Below, piece after piece: positions 1 to 7,868 of a DNA stretch of 17,253 nucleotides. The notes beneath the pieces were generated by a model. It searched no databases. It was not told the DNA's origin and was given only the letters and a program-made list of their open reading frames with translations. Location of the stretch: positions 1 through 17,253 of the forward strand of contig JASFIT010000049.1 of the NCBI GenBank assembly GCA_050122535.1, in the 5' to 3' direction. The translations under genes were made by a program, and so were the position numbers. The stretch is from JASFEQ01 sp050122535. GTDB lineage: Bacteria > Desulfobacterota > DSM-4660 > Desulfatiglandales > HGW-15. Position 1 is the stretch's first letter. Every line of letters begins with the position of its first letter.

Positions 1-95
1 AAAACCTCTCCTAAATCTGGCTGCCCCGGATCAAAAGCCTCCCAGCGCAAAACCTCTGGACCGCCCGTCTCATACATCCTAATGGCTTTCGCCAT
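1..95 (-). CDS. NADPH:quinone oxidoreductase-like protein, N-terminal fragment
   Basis: The first 31 residues of a gene that runs off the left edge. They begin MAKAIRMYETGGPEVLRWE and continue to a PxxGEV-type turn. This is the usual N-terminus of zinc-independent quinone oxidoreductases (Qor, MDR superfamily), where a 'GGPEVL' motif starts the GroES-like domain. Family members reduce quinones or enoyl compounds with NADPH. The start at 95 is well supported: a strong GGAGGAGG ribosome site lies just upstream on the minus strand. The catalytic and Rossmann domains lie outside the window, so the exact substrate class cannot be judged. Confidence 0.8.
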   Translation of the reverse strand, partial: MAKAIRMYETGGPEVLRWEAFDPGQPDLGEV

Positions 96-164
96 ATGAT
101 CCTCCTCCCAATTTTCAAGCGAAACTCAAAGCCCTGTTGATCAGGGCTGCCAATAGAACAGGCC

Positions 165-521
165 TCAGATGAGTCTTTCTTTCTCAAGGGCCTCCATGGC
201 TGCTTGACAAGATGTGGTTATTAAGGACAAGGCCTCTGAAATACACCTGTTCATTTCAGAATACTCCGAAAGCCTCAATCTTCCCATAGCCTCCATAACC
301 TTTTTCTCGGCCCCTACGAAATTGACCGACTTTTCTATGTTTTGCGCAATTTTGATCTCACGGGCCAGAGCCTCGAGATATGAACGCATCATTTTTTCGG
401 CGCCTATCCGTTCATCATCTCTAAGGGTGAGCATTCTTGCCAGCAGGTCAGAGGCAATGATGAGTTCCGATTTCACCCTCTCGGAGTACTGATAAACGAG
501 GATGGTCTTTCTCGTATCCAT
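165..521 (-). CDS. small helical protein of unknown function
   Basis: A 118-residue protein I do not recognise. It is almost entirely predicted helix, rich in Glu, Lys, Arg, Leu and Met, with no signal peptide or membrane segment. It has single cysteines near residues 93 and 104 and looks like a coiled-coil or helical-bundle protein. It lies 69 bp upstream of the quinone oxidoreductase-like gene on the same strand, so the two could be cotranscribed. No clear Shine-Dalgarno sequence precedes ATG 521; a GGGGGAA stretch is too far upstream, so the start is uncertain. The opposite strand is also open over 214-492, but that reading resembles nothing I know. Confidence 0.6.
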   Translation of the reverse strand: MDTRKTILVYQYSERVKSELIIASDLLARMLTLRDDERIGAEKMMRSYLEALAREIKIAQNIEKSVNFVGAEKKVMEAMGRLRLSEYSEMNRCISEALSLITTSCQAAMEALEKERLI

Positions 522-626
522 CTGTTAGGCTATTCCCCCATGCCAAATTAAGTCAAATTCTTATCCCCGCACTCAACTTCCCTGCCGCTTAACAGCTGGA
601 GCAAAGAGCCCCAAAGGTGGAGGAAC

Positions 627-655
627 TTGTCAAAATATCATTAATTTATTAAAGT
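627..655 (+). promoter_or_regulatory. putative sigma-70 promoter for the ATP-grasp gene
   Basis: TTGTCA (627-632) and TAAAGT (650-655) are separated by 17 bp inside an AT-rich stretch. The -35 box matches consensus at five of six positions and the -10 box at four of six. The start codon is about 70 bp downstream. This is a pattern match only. Confidence 0.45.
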
Positions 656-680
656 CGGGGTGCACTGTCAAAGGAATTGC

Positions 681-696
681 CCTGGAGGCGTCCAGG
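681..696 (+). promoter_or_regulatory. 5'-leader hairpin upstream of the ATP-grasp gene
   Basis: CCTGGA (681-686) pairs perfectly with TCCAGG (691-696) across a four-base GGCG loop. The hairpin ends 27 bp before ATG 724, and its 3' side lies upstream of the real ribosome site (GGGAGGAGG at about 710-718). It could affect mRNA stability or be a small operator palindrome. No U-tract follows, so it is not a terminator. Confidence 0.3.
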
Positions 697-723
697 TGTG
701 TTAAATACTGGGAGGAGGTCTGA

Positions 724-1512
724 ATGAAGGGGGGTAATGCGCCTTTTGTCGCTTTGGGGAGCAGACTGCGGGGCGTTCCAGAGGTTCTCACCCTTGGGGT
801 GAAACCGAATTTCCATGATTACACCGTCAAAGAAAGGGAATTGATTTCAGAATCCCCTATTATCCTCTATCCTACCCTTAATTACGCCCAGTTCTTCACC
901 ACCATGGACAAGAAGATCTTTCCCAGTCTGGAGACATACCTTTATGCGGATGAGAAGATCAAACAGACCACGCTTTTTTACATGTGGGGCATACCGCATC
1001 CCCGAACGAGGATCTATTATCATCTACATCACGGGGACATCATGAAGGATTTCAGCTTCCCTTTTGTGGCAAAGCTTCCCAGGGCCTCTGCTCAAGGAAG
1101 GGGTGTCTTTAAGATCAACAACCGAGATGATCTTGAAGGTTACCTTCAACGCACCCATGTGGCCTACATCCAAGAATATCTTCCCCATGAGAGGGACCTG
1201 AGAGTTATTCTTATTAACTATGAACCCATTCTGGCCTACTGGCGGGTCTGCCCTCCTGGCAGTTTCAAAACAAATATTTTTCAGGGAGGCTCATTTGATT
1301 TTGAGGGCATCCCTTCGGAAGGTATAAAGATGGCCCAGGAATCCTCTCAAAAATGCAAATTTAATGATGTGGGCCTTGATTTCATACAGAAAAACGGGAA
1401 ATGGTATCTGCTCGAGGCCAACATGAAATATGGCCGCAAGGGTTTGCAGATGAAGGGCATGGACCTTAAAGAGATTATGAGGGGGAAACTCCTCTCCGGA
1501 GAGCTGACATAG
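724..1512 (+). CDS. RimK-like ATP-grasp ligase of unknown substrate
   Basis: A 262-residue ATP-grasp protein. The N-terminal 75 residues form a pre-grasp domain (ILYPTLNYAQFF, IFPSLETY). The ATP-grasp fold follows: ATP-binding Lys117 in FVAKLP, glycine-rich loop ASAQGRGVF at 121-129, hinge YIQEYLP at 148-154, Arg173, the GGSFDF segment at 188-193, and metal ligands Asp219, Glu231 and Asn233 in GLDFIQ...LLEANMKYG. Family members join a carboxylate to an amine or thiol through an acyl-phosphate, often adding amino acids to peptides. The substrate cannot be read from sequence. GGGAGGAGG just upstream fixes the start. Element A begins five bases after the stop. No amidotransferase or peptide substrate gene is adjacent. 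Confidence 0.8.
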   Translation: MKGGNAPFVALGSRLRGVPEVLTLGVKPNFHDYTVKERELISESPIILYPTLNYAQFFTTMDKKIFPSLETYLYADEKIKQTTLFYMWGIPHPRTRIYYHLHHGDIMKDFSFPFVAKLPRASAQGRGVFKINNRDDLEGYLQRTHVAYIQEYLPHERDLRVILINYEPILAYWRVCPPGSFKTNIFQGGSFDFEGIPSEGIKMAQESSQKCKFNDVGLDFIQKNGKWYLLEANMKYGRKGLQMKGMDLKEIMRGKLLSGELT

Positions 1513-1517
1513 TGGCT

Positions 1518-1869
1518 CACCGCGAAGACGCTGAGGACGCAGAGAGAATTAGCCTTTCCCTTTCTGTTGGGAAGGCAGAAAGGGAAATATGGCGATTCCC
1601 TCATTACCATGCGCTATTTGAAGTCAGCGGATATCAATGGGTTGACTTATCTCAAAATGTCAGGGCTAGAGCCAGCAATACTATTGCATCTTAACTGAGT
1701 AATCATCTAGGAGTATGTGGAGCGAACTACCTATGTGGGCAGACTTGCGGAGCTTGTTCTTATTGCTTTTCGCCCCCTGCCCGCCATCGCTCTCGCTCAG
1801 GCGAGGCGGGCGGGTCTCAGCGGAAAGCAAAAAATAACTTGCCTATGCGCTCTTTGCGCCTCTGCGGTG
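1518..1869. mobile_element. MITE-like structured repeat element A (352 bp)
   Basis: The whole gap between the ATP-grasp stop and the PBP start is one element with imperfect terminal inverted repeats. The left end (1518-1547, starting CACCGCGAAGACGC) matches the reverse complement of the right end (1840-1869) at about 20 of 30 positions by eye; most differences are transitions. Inside the left end is a perfect 12-bp stem (TTTCCCTTTCTG 1555-1566 with CAGAAAGGGAAA 1576-1587). Inside the right end is an 11-bp stem with one G-T pair (TTGCTTTTCGC 1763-1773 with GCGGAAAGCAA 1820-1830) that encloses a GC-rich palindromic core. No transposase and no clear target duplication were seen. Reading frames through it (peptides such as HREDAEDAE) look spurious. 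Confidence 0.7.
1776..1816 (+). repeat. GC-rich palindromic core, copy 1 (element A)
   Basis: A 41-bp sequence from CCTGCCCGCCATCGC to AGGCGGGCGGGTC. It forms a stem between CCCGCC and GGCGGG with a smaller inner stem (TCGC/GCGA). The same sequence occurs in reverse orientation at 12571-12612, with matching flanks and a slightly different loop. It resembles REP-type palindromic units. Confidence 0.7.
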
Positions 1870-1877
1870 GATTTCCG

Positions 1878-4800
1878 ATGAAGAGAAAGAAGCTCAAAAT
1901 ATTCATCTATTCCCTAGGATCTTTGTTCTTATTTCTGATCCTTTTTCTATGTGTTCTTTACCTTCAGATATCCAGGGACGCCTCCACACGAATAGAGAGA
2001 GGGGTTATTGACCGCATCATTTTTTCTGAAAGCCCTGTCTATTATGATGATGGAGAAACACCAATCGGTGTATTTTTCGAAAAGACCCATCGCAAATACA
2101 TCCATTACCCCAATATCCCAAAGACGTTTGTAAAGGCAATCATTGCGGCCGAAGACAGAAATTTCTTCAACCACTCTGGTTTCGACATGAAGGCCATGAC
2201 ACGGGCTATGATCGCTAATATTAAGGCCCGCAAGGTCGTTCAGGGCGGAAGCACCATTACCCAACAGACCGCCAAAAATATTTTCAAACGGCAGAGAAGG
2301 TCATACATGTCCAAGTTGAAGGAGTTGATCCAGGCGAGACTCCTCGAGAGCCAGTACAGCAAGGAAGAAATTCTTGAAATGTATATCAACCAGTTCTTCG
2401 TGACAGGCTTTGGGAGAGGTCTCAGAATTGCGGCCCAATATTTTTTTGACAAAGAGGCAGAAGACCTGGATCTTGTGGAATCCGCCTTCATCGCAGGATC
2501 CGTAAAAGGACCATTCAGGTATAACCCCTTCACCAAAAAGACAGAAGCAGAAAAGGAAAAGGCGAGGCAGTTGGCCAAATTACGGAAGAATTATGTTCTT
2601 TCGGCCATGCGAAAAATGAACTTCATTACCCAAGAGCAATATCTCGGGGCTAAGGAAGATGAAGTCCCCTTTAAAGAAGGAAAAGTAACCTACAGATTGA
2701 ATGTGATTCTCAACTATATTCGTGAACAGCTTGAATCGGATTATTTCAGGGCCATACTACAGGAACAAGGCGTGGAAAATATTGCCACCTCCGGGGTTAG
2801 GATATACACCTCCATCAACAGGGAGATCCAGGAAGGGGCTTTGAGGGGCATCCGAAGACATTTGCCTCTCTTAGATGTCCAATTGTCAGGCTACAGCACC
2901 CGTCCTGCTCGAGAAGAATACGTGGACTCCGCCAAGGAAAGACTCCCAAAAGGAAAAACTGACCTTCCCTTCTTGTGCCGCATTACCCATATCAAAAGCG
3001 ATAAAGAAAATCCCTCTTTAGTCGTAGCCTGGGAAAAGGGCGGAGGCATTATTGATTACGAGGGGCTCAAACCCACGGGCCAAGCATGGCTGAAGTGGAA
3101 GCTGGGTAGTGGAGAGCCATTTGACAGAGGCCGTGTCGCCCAGTTCATGAAGAACTTCAAGGTGGGGGATCTGGTGGCGGTGCAGCGCACAGAAACCCGG
3201 AAGGGAAATGGTCAGATGCGACTCGTGCTGTCCAAGTTTCCAGAGCTGGAAGGTGGGATCATTGTTCTTAAGGAAGGCATGATAAAGGCGATGGTGGGGG
3301 GCTTTTTCGACCGCTATTTTAACCGCGCTGTGGATGCCAAAAGGCAGTTGGGATCCATTTTTAAGCCTCTCATCTATACGGCTGCTTTCCAGCTCAAGTG
3401 GAATAGCTTAGACCCCCTTATTAACAGGAGGGATCTGTTTCGTTTTGAAAATACTTTCTATCTCCCAAAACCGGATCATGAACCCGAATCTCATAAGGTA
3501 TCCATCACTTGGGCAGGGGTCAAATCAGAGAATTTGGCCACTGTATGGCTCCTTTACCATCTTACGGATCGGCTCAATATGAGCGAATTCCGTCATGTGG
3601 TGGAGTTGGTCGGACTGGGCAGAAAAGGGGATGAAGCATATGAGGATTACGTAATAAGGATACGTGATAAACATGGTGTTGTGGTGAATAGAGAGGCATT
3701 GATGGAAGCGGCCTTCCAAGAAGCCAAGAAAGAGATCGAATCAGATCTCATATTTATCGGACATGAAGATGCGCTCGAGAATGTGCACAGGCTTCATTTC
3801 ACCGTGGACACTGCGAAATTGAATCTCAAGGACCCTCACGAGAGTCAGATTAATAGCCTAAGTTTTCAGAGGCTTCGAACCCTGAATTTCGAGATGAAGA
3901 GGCGTTTTAAAAGGGTTCAAGACCTGTTGGGACTCTACAAAAAGGATGAAAAACAGACTTGGATAGAGGAGGAGCTCCGGAAAACGTTACGCTTTTTTTA
4001 TTTTGCAGAAACCGAAGAGGCTGGCTTACGGGTAATTTACGCAGACCCCATGGGTGAAATGGGCCTTGCTGAACTGACTCCTGTTACACCTGAATGGATT
4101 TTTGATAGGCCCGAACCTTTGCCGGTGGAGGGAATATGGATCAATGGTTTGATTCCTTCTGAAGGGGTTGATCTGCTGCAACTTCAGCTCCAAGAGAGCT
4201 ATAAAAAATTGGTGAGCCAAAACCGTTATGATCTGGCGGTGCTTTCTAAGGTCAGAGACTTTAGGACACTTGTAAACTTGATGTATGTGACTCACCTCTC
4301 CAAGGAAATGGGAATTTCCACAAGGCTTGACCCGGTCCTCTCTTTCCCTCTTGGTGCAAACTCCATAAGCATTATTGAGTCGGCCTTGGCTTATCACACG
4401 ATAATGACAGGGCTTCTTTACCCCGTCTCAGATGGTTTGAAGCCGGGCTCCGTACCCGTCATCACTAAGATCGTGGACCGGGAGGCTGAAACCATATGGG
4501 AATACAGACCTCAACCAAAAAGGATACTTACAAGCCGGGTTTCGGGCCTGGTTTCTGAAATCCTTCACCAAGTCATTGAAAATGGAACAGGGCAAAGGGC
4601 CAAGGATGCTATTCGCCTATCTGTTGAAATCGACAATGAAGAGCTTGACATCCCCATTCCTTCTTTCGGGAAGACGGGCACGGCTGATCGATTTACCAAC
4701 TCCAGTTTCGTCGGGTTTATCCCTGGACTCCAAAAGGATCCGAATCAACTTGATAATCAGAAAGGATATGTCATTGCAAGTTATGTGGGATACGATGACA

Positions 4801-5150
4801 ATCGTCCTATGAAAGGTAAGAACGTGACCATTTACGGCGCCTCAGGCGCGCTTCCCCTCTGGATCGAAACAGCCAACACAATTATCAACAGCAATACGTT
4901 CAAAAAAGATATCCAGGCGGCTGACCTTGCCTTTGATATCCAGTCAGTTCCCTTTAGGATCAATGATGAACTCAATCCCGTGTTGATTTCATCCACCACA
5001 GGACTCCCTTCCAGGGAACAGGATCCAGAGATTATGGAGAGTAATCTACGAATACTCTCTGACGTGGATACAAAAGAGGGTATAATAAGCCTAAAAAGGG
5101 TATTTGAACCCATATCAGGAGCAGATTATGAGGAAGTGCCTGAGATTTAG
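1878..5150 (+). CDS. class A penicillin-binding protein (bifunctional transglycosylase/transpeptidase) with a large insertion
   Basis: Polymerises and cross-links peptidoglycan in the periplasm, anchored by one N-terminal membrane segment (about residues 8-29 after MKRKKLK). The GT51 transglycosylase domain shows EDRNFFNHSG (catalytic Glu92) and GGSTITQQ (123-130), followed by a KEEILEMYIN helix. The transpeptidase shows SxxK as SIFK (Ser493), SxN as SEN (550-552) and KTGT (932-935). The protein is about 1,090 residues, against some 700-850 for most relatives. SxN and KTG are about 380 residues apart, so roughly 200 or more residues of charged helical sequence (about 565-830) are inserted. 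Frame-compatible starts at 1839 and 1845 lie in element A; ATG 1878 follows GGTGGA and begins the usual basic-hydrophobic N-terminus. It overlaps the next gene. Confidence 0.93.
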   Translation: MKRKKLKIFIYSLGSLFLFLILFLCVLYLQISRDASTRIERGVIDRIIFSESPVYYDDGETPIGVFFEKTHRKYIHYPNIPKTFVKAIIAAEDRNFFNHSGFDMKAMTRAMIANIKARKVVQGGSTITQQTAKNIFKRQRRSYMSKLKELIQARLLESQYSKEEILEMYINQFFVTGFGRGLRIAAQYFFDKEAEDLDLVESAFIAGSVKGPFRYNPFTKKTEAEKEKARQLAKLRKNYVLSAMRKMNFITQEQYLGAKEDEVPFKEGKVTYRLNVILNYIREQLESDYFRAILQEQGVENIATSGVRIYTSINREIQEGALRGIRRHLPLLDVQLSGYSTRPAREEYVDSAKERLPKGKTDLPFLCRITHIKSDKENPSLVVAWEKGGGIIDYEGLKPTGQAWLKWKLGSGEPFDRGRVAQFMKNFKVGDLVAVQRTETRKGNGQMRLVLSKFPELEGGIIVLKEGMIKAMVGGFFDRYFNRAVDAKRQLGSIFKPLIYTAAFQLKWNSLDPLINRRDLFRFENTFYLPKPDHEPESHKVSITWAGVKSENLATVWLLYHLTDRLNMSEFRHVVELVGLGRKGDEAYEDYVIRIRDKHGVVVNREALMEAAFQEAKKEIESDLIFIGHEDALENVHRLHFTVDTAKLNLKDPHESQINSLSFQRLRTLNFEMKRRFKRVQDLLGLYKKDEKQTWIEEELRKTLRFFYFAETEEAGLRVIYADPMGEMGLAELTPVTPEWIFDRPEPLPVEGIWINGLIPSEGVDLLQLQLQESYKKLVSQNRYDLAVLSKVRDFRTLVNLMYVTHLSKEMGISTRLDPVLSFPLGANSISIIESALAYHTIMTGLLYPVSDGLKPGSVPVITKIVDREAETIWEYRPQPKRILTSRVSGLVSEILHQVIENGTGQRAKDAIRLSVEIDNEELDIPIPSFGKTGTADRFTNSSFVGFIPGLQKDPNQLDNQKGYVIASYVGYDDNRPMKGKNVTIYGASGALPLWIETANTIINSNTFKKDIQAADLAFDIQSVPFRINDELNPVLISSTTGLPSREQDPEIMESNLRILSDVDTKEGIISLKRVFEPISGADYEEVPEI

Positions 5151-6516
5151 ATTGACGATTCTCCCCTTAGTCCTATTATCTCTTGCCCTAGGCTGTCTGC
5201 CTGAGACGAAGAGGGTGGAAATGGGCCCAAAGACTGTGGTCAAACGGCCTCCTCCTCTGTCCGTTGAAGCACTTGATAAAAAAATTGCCTATCTCACAAC
5301 CAAGTTGGATGAGCAGGAACTGGATCGTGAAGAGAAGGCCGTTGCCTCAGATTTGTTGACCACCTACAAAACAGTCAGGGCATACCTCAAAGACCAAGCC
5401 CCGGAATATGATGAAAGCAGGATCATTCAACTGCTTTTTGAAAACTTGGGTCGGCTTGAGCAAGAATATTTTCTAAGAGAGAAATTTGAAGGTCCTGACT
5501 ATTCCAAAGCGCTCTCTTCATTCTCTGGGAGGAGAAAAAAGATCGTAGATGAGTATCTGGCCGGGGATTACCAGGGCGTGATCAATGATTGCGTTGATTT
5601 GGAAGCCACTTTCGGTCCCGATTCTCTAACACCGGAAATAGGTCTCCTTTTCGCCGTTGCCCTGGCTAAAAAGGGCATGCTAAGCGAAGCCCTAATCATC
5701 AGCGAGAAGATCATCCATGAACTTGAAGGGAAGCCCGACCTGATCCATCTCAGGGCGAGTATCATCCAATGGCAGTTAGATCTGGGCAATCGCGAGAAGG
5801 CCCTGCAGATTTATGAGAAAATGATGGATGATCTGGATGAGAGGGAGGAGCTATTAGCGAAATCCAAGCTAATGGTCATGGAAGAACGAAGGGGAGTATC
5901 CCGTCAGAAAGTTCCTTCAGCGGCTTATGCCGGCGGATTAAGACAGTTTGCCAAAATAGATTCCACGGAAGAACTCCTTAAGGCGGTGGACGAACTGGTA
6001 CAAAGACATGAATTTGCCGAGGCCAAACTCCTGTTGATAAAACATAGGATAAGAACCGAGGAGGGACCTGAACTGGAAATCATTGACCAGGCCCTGAAAA
6101 CCGTTGATCTGGCCGAAGAAAGATATCTGCAAGAGAAGAGTGCCAGACTCTCTTACGAAAAAGAGACCTTGAAACTGGCCAGAAAACTTATCGAGGAGGA
6201 GAATTTTCAAGAGGCCTTAACAAAGCTTGAGACCCTCAGTGATGCACAAAAAATGACTCCAGAAACGAAGGAGCTGAAACGTGTTGCTACAGAGAAACTG
6301 ATAAAGCGGGAGAGAAACAAGGCGGCCAAGTATTTTTTGATGGCCCGAAAGACGCCGGATCCCGCAAAAAAAGAGGAACTCCTGCTCTCGTCTTATGACA
6401 TACTCAAAACCCTGATTGAACAGTATCCTTCATCCCCCATGATAGAGAAGCTGAATGACAATTTAAGGACTGTGAGGGAGGAGCTGACCAAACTGGGAAA
6501 AGACCCAGAATCCTGA
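5128..6516 (+). CDS. helical-repeat (TPR-like) outer-membrane lipoprotein
   Basis: A 462-residue lipoprotein precursor. A basic start (MRKCLRFR) leads into a hydrophobic stretch ending in the lipobox LALG|C, so Cys23 would be lipidated; Leu-Pro-Glu after Cys gives no inner-membrane retention (+2 Asp) signal. The rest is helical, with TPR-like pairs around EALIISEKIIHELEGKPD, REKALQIYEKMMDDL and FQEALTKLETLSDAQK, and a C-terminal LIEQYPSSP segment of the kind seen in YfiO/TPR proteins. The chosen ATG has AGGAG six bases upstream; an in-frame ATG at 5104 lacks such a site and would spoil the signal peptide. The gene overlaps the PBP gene by 23 bp, suggesting translational coupling and perhaps a role as its lipoprotein partner, which is inference. 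Confidence 0.78.
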   Translation: MRKCLRFRLTILPLVLLSLALGCLPETKRVEMGPKTVVKRPPPLSVEALDKKIAYLTTKLDEQELDREEKAVASDLLTTYKTVRAYLKDQAPEYDESRIIQLLFENLGRLEQEYFLREKFEGPDYSKALSSFSGRRKKIVDEYLAGDYQGVINDCVDLEATFGPDSLTPEIGLLFAVALAKKGMLSEALIISEKIIHELEGKPDLIHLRASIIQWQLDLGNREKALQIYEKMMDDLDEREELLAKSKLMVMEERRGVSRQKVPSAAYAGGLRQFAKIDSTEELLKAVDELVQRHEFAEAKLLLIKHRIRTEEGPELEIIDQALKTVDLAEERYLQEKSARLSYEKETLKLARKLIEEENFQEALTKLETLSDAQKMTPETKELKRVATEKLIKRERNKAAKYFLMARKTPDPAKKEELLLSSYDILKTLIEQYPSSPMIEKLNDNLRTVREELTKLGKDPES

Positions 6517-6532
6517 TTTTAGGTTTCGACCA

Positions 6533-6928
6533 GTGTTATTAAAGCTTTTCCTTGCATTCACCATTATCCCATTTATTGAGATTTATCTTCTCATTAAAAT
6601 GGGTTCCTATTTGGGGGCCTTCAACACGGTCGCGATCGTGATTTTGACCGCTTTCTTGGGGGCCCTTCTCGCCCGTTATCAAGGCTTCCAAACTATGCTC
6701 AGGGTCAGAGAGAGCCTGGAACGGGGAGAGATGCCTGCTGAGGAATTGCTGGATGCCCTGTTGATTCTGCTAGCAGGCATCGTGCTTCTGACCCCAGGCT
6801 TCCTTACCGATCTGGCCGGACTAATGATTCTGATTCCTAAAACACGGTTGATGTTTAAGCGATGGCTCCGAAAGAAATTTGACGCATGGAGCAGCCAAAA
6901 ACGAATTGATGTGACGTTTTATGACTAG
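6533..6928 (+). CDS. fxsA: FxsA family membrane protein
   Basis: A 131-residue protein with the FxsA pattern. The N-terminal segment LFLAFTIIPFIEIYLLIKMG is followed by a second hydrophobic helix (about 28-48), GFQTMLRVRESLERGEMPAEELLDALLILLAG, the conserved LLTPGFLTDLAGLMILIP (about 80-97), and a basic cytoplasmic tail. Its homologue in E. coli is linked to relief of phage T7 exclusion by the F plasmid; the biochemical role is unknown. The start is a GTG, 16 bp after the lipoprotein stop, with a weak AGGT about eight bases upstream. The spacing implies cotranscription with the PBP and lipoprotein genes. Confidence 0.88.
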   Translation: MLLKLFLAFTIIPFIEIYLLIKMGSYLGAFNTVAIVILTAFLGALLARYQGFQTMLRVRESLERGEMPAEELLDALLILLAGIVLLTPGFLTDLAGLMILIPKTRLMFKRWLRKKFDAWSSQKRIDVTFYD

Positions 6929-6950
6929 TCGCCCAGAATGATCCAAAGTT

Positions 6951-7868
6951 ATGGAAAAACGCCTCACTACTGTAGAAGTTATCGGCCTCGGTCAGGCCTG
7001 CATCGATTATCTTGGAAGGGTCACAGAGTATCCCGAAGAGGATGGCAAGGTGGAATTGATGGATCTTCATATTCAATGTGGGGGTCCGGCTTCCACGGCC
7101 CTCGTAACCCTATCCCGCTTGGGGATACGAACATCCTTTTTGGGATCCATTTCTGATGATGCTTTTGGCATCGAAATAGTAAGAGGACTCAAAGATGAAA
7201 ATGTTGACCACACCTTTCTAAAGACTACGCCTGGATATACCTCTCAATTTGCCTTTATCGCCATCAATAAAGAGGATGGAAGACGCACCATCTTTTGGAC
7301 CCGGGGTAGCGTTCCACACCTGAAGTCAACCGACGTGGACCTGAGTCCATTCTCAGGGGCCCGCATTCTTCACACAGATGGCTTGATGGTTGAAGCCTCC
7401 ATCGAAGGGGCGAGACAGGCAAAGGAAATGGGGCTTAGGGTCGTTATGGATGCGGGCACCTTGAGAGAAGGCTACCGGGAGCTCATATCCATGGTGGACA
7501 TTCTAATCGCATCGGAGCGGTTTGGCTCTGCTCTGGTGGGCGGTGACAAAACTGTTGATAAGGCCCTTGAAGCCCTCAGTCATTGGGGGCCCAAAGAGGT
7601 GGTGATCACACTTGGTCCAAAAGGGAGTATTGGATGGAGCGGTGGGGAAATGGTATCACAGAAAGCCTTTTCCGTTGATGCTGTAGACACCACAGGGGCG
7701 GGCGATGTCTATCATGGTGCGTATATATATGGTCTTTTGAAGGGGTTGAATATGGCTGAATGCATGCGTTTTGCTTCTGCCGCTTCTGCCCTAAAATGCT
7801 TGGAAATAGGAGGACGCAAGGGGATCCCTACCGTCGAAAAAACACTGAGTTTCATGAAGAACCTCTAG
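6951..7868 (+). CDS. PfkB/ribokinase family carbohydrate kinase
   Basis: A 305-residue cytoplasmic sugar kinase. It begins with the typical first strand (EVIGLGQACIDYLGRV), has the substrate-side GG motif at 44-45 (CGGPASTAL), SDDAFG at 68-73, and signature DTTGAGDVYHGAY at 246-258, where Asp252 is the expected catalytic base and GAG the anion hole. Family members phosphorylate sugars or nucleosides with ATP; the specificity is not evident and the neighbours do not help. The start lies 22 bp after fxsA with no good Shine-Dalgarno sequence; initiation may depend on coupling. It is the last gene of the plus-strand run, with a terminator at 8125-8157. Confidence 0.9.
   Translation: MEKRLTTVEVIGLGQACIDYLGRVTEYPEEDGKVELMDLHIQCGGPASTALVTLSRLGIRTSFLGSISDDAFGIEIVRGLKDENVDHTFLKTTPGYTSQFAFIAINKEDGRRTIFWTRGSVPHLKSTDVDLSPFSGARILHTDGLMVEASIEGARQAKEMGLRVVMDAGTLREGYRELISMVDILIASERFGSALVGGDKTVDKALEALSHWGPKEVVITLGPKGSIGWSGGEMVSQKAFSVDAVDTTGAGDVYHGAYIYGLLKGLNMAECMRFASAASALKCLEIGGRKGIPTVEKTLSFMKNL

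Noticed and set aside
1512..1694. 60-residue reading frame after the ATP-grasp gene (MAHREDAEDAER...)
   Set aside because: It starts in the GAG-rich terminal repeat of element A and runs through a hairpin. Such peptides are typical artefacts of this repeat class.
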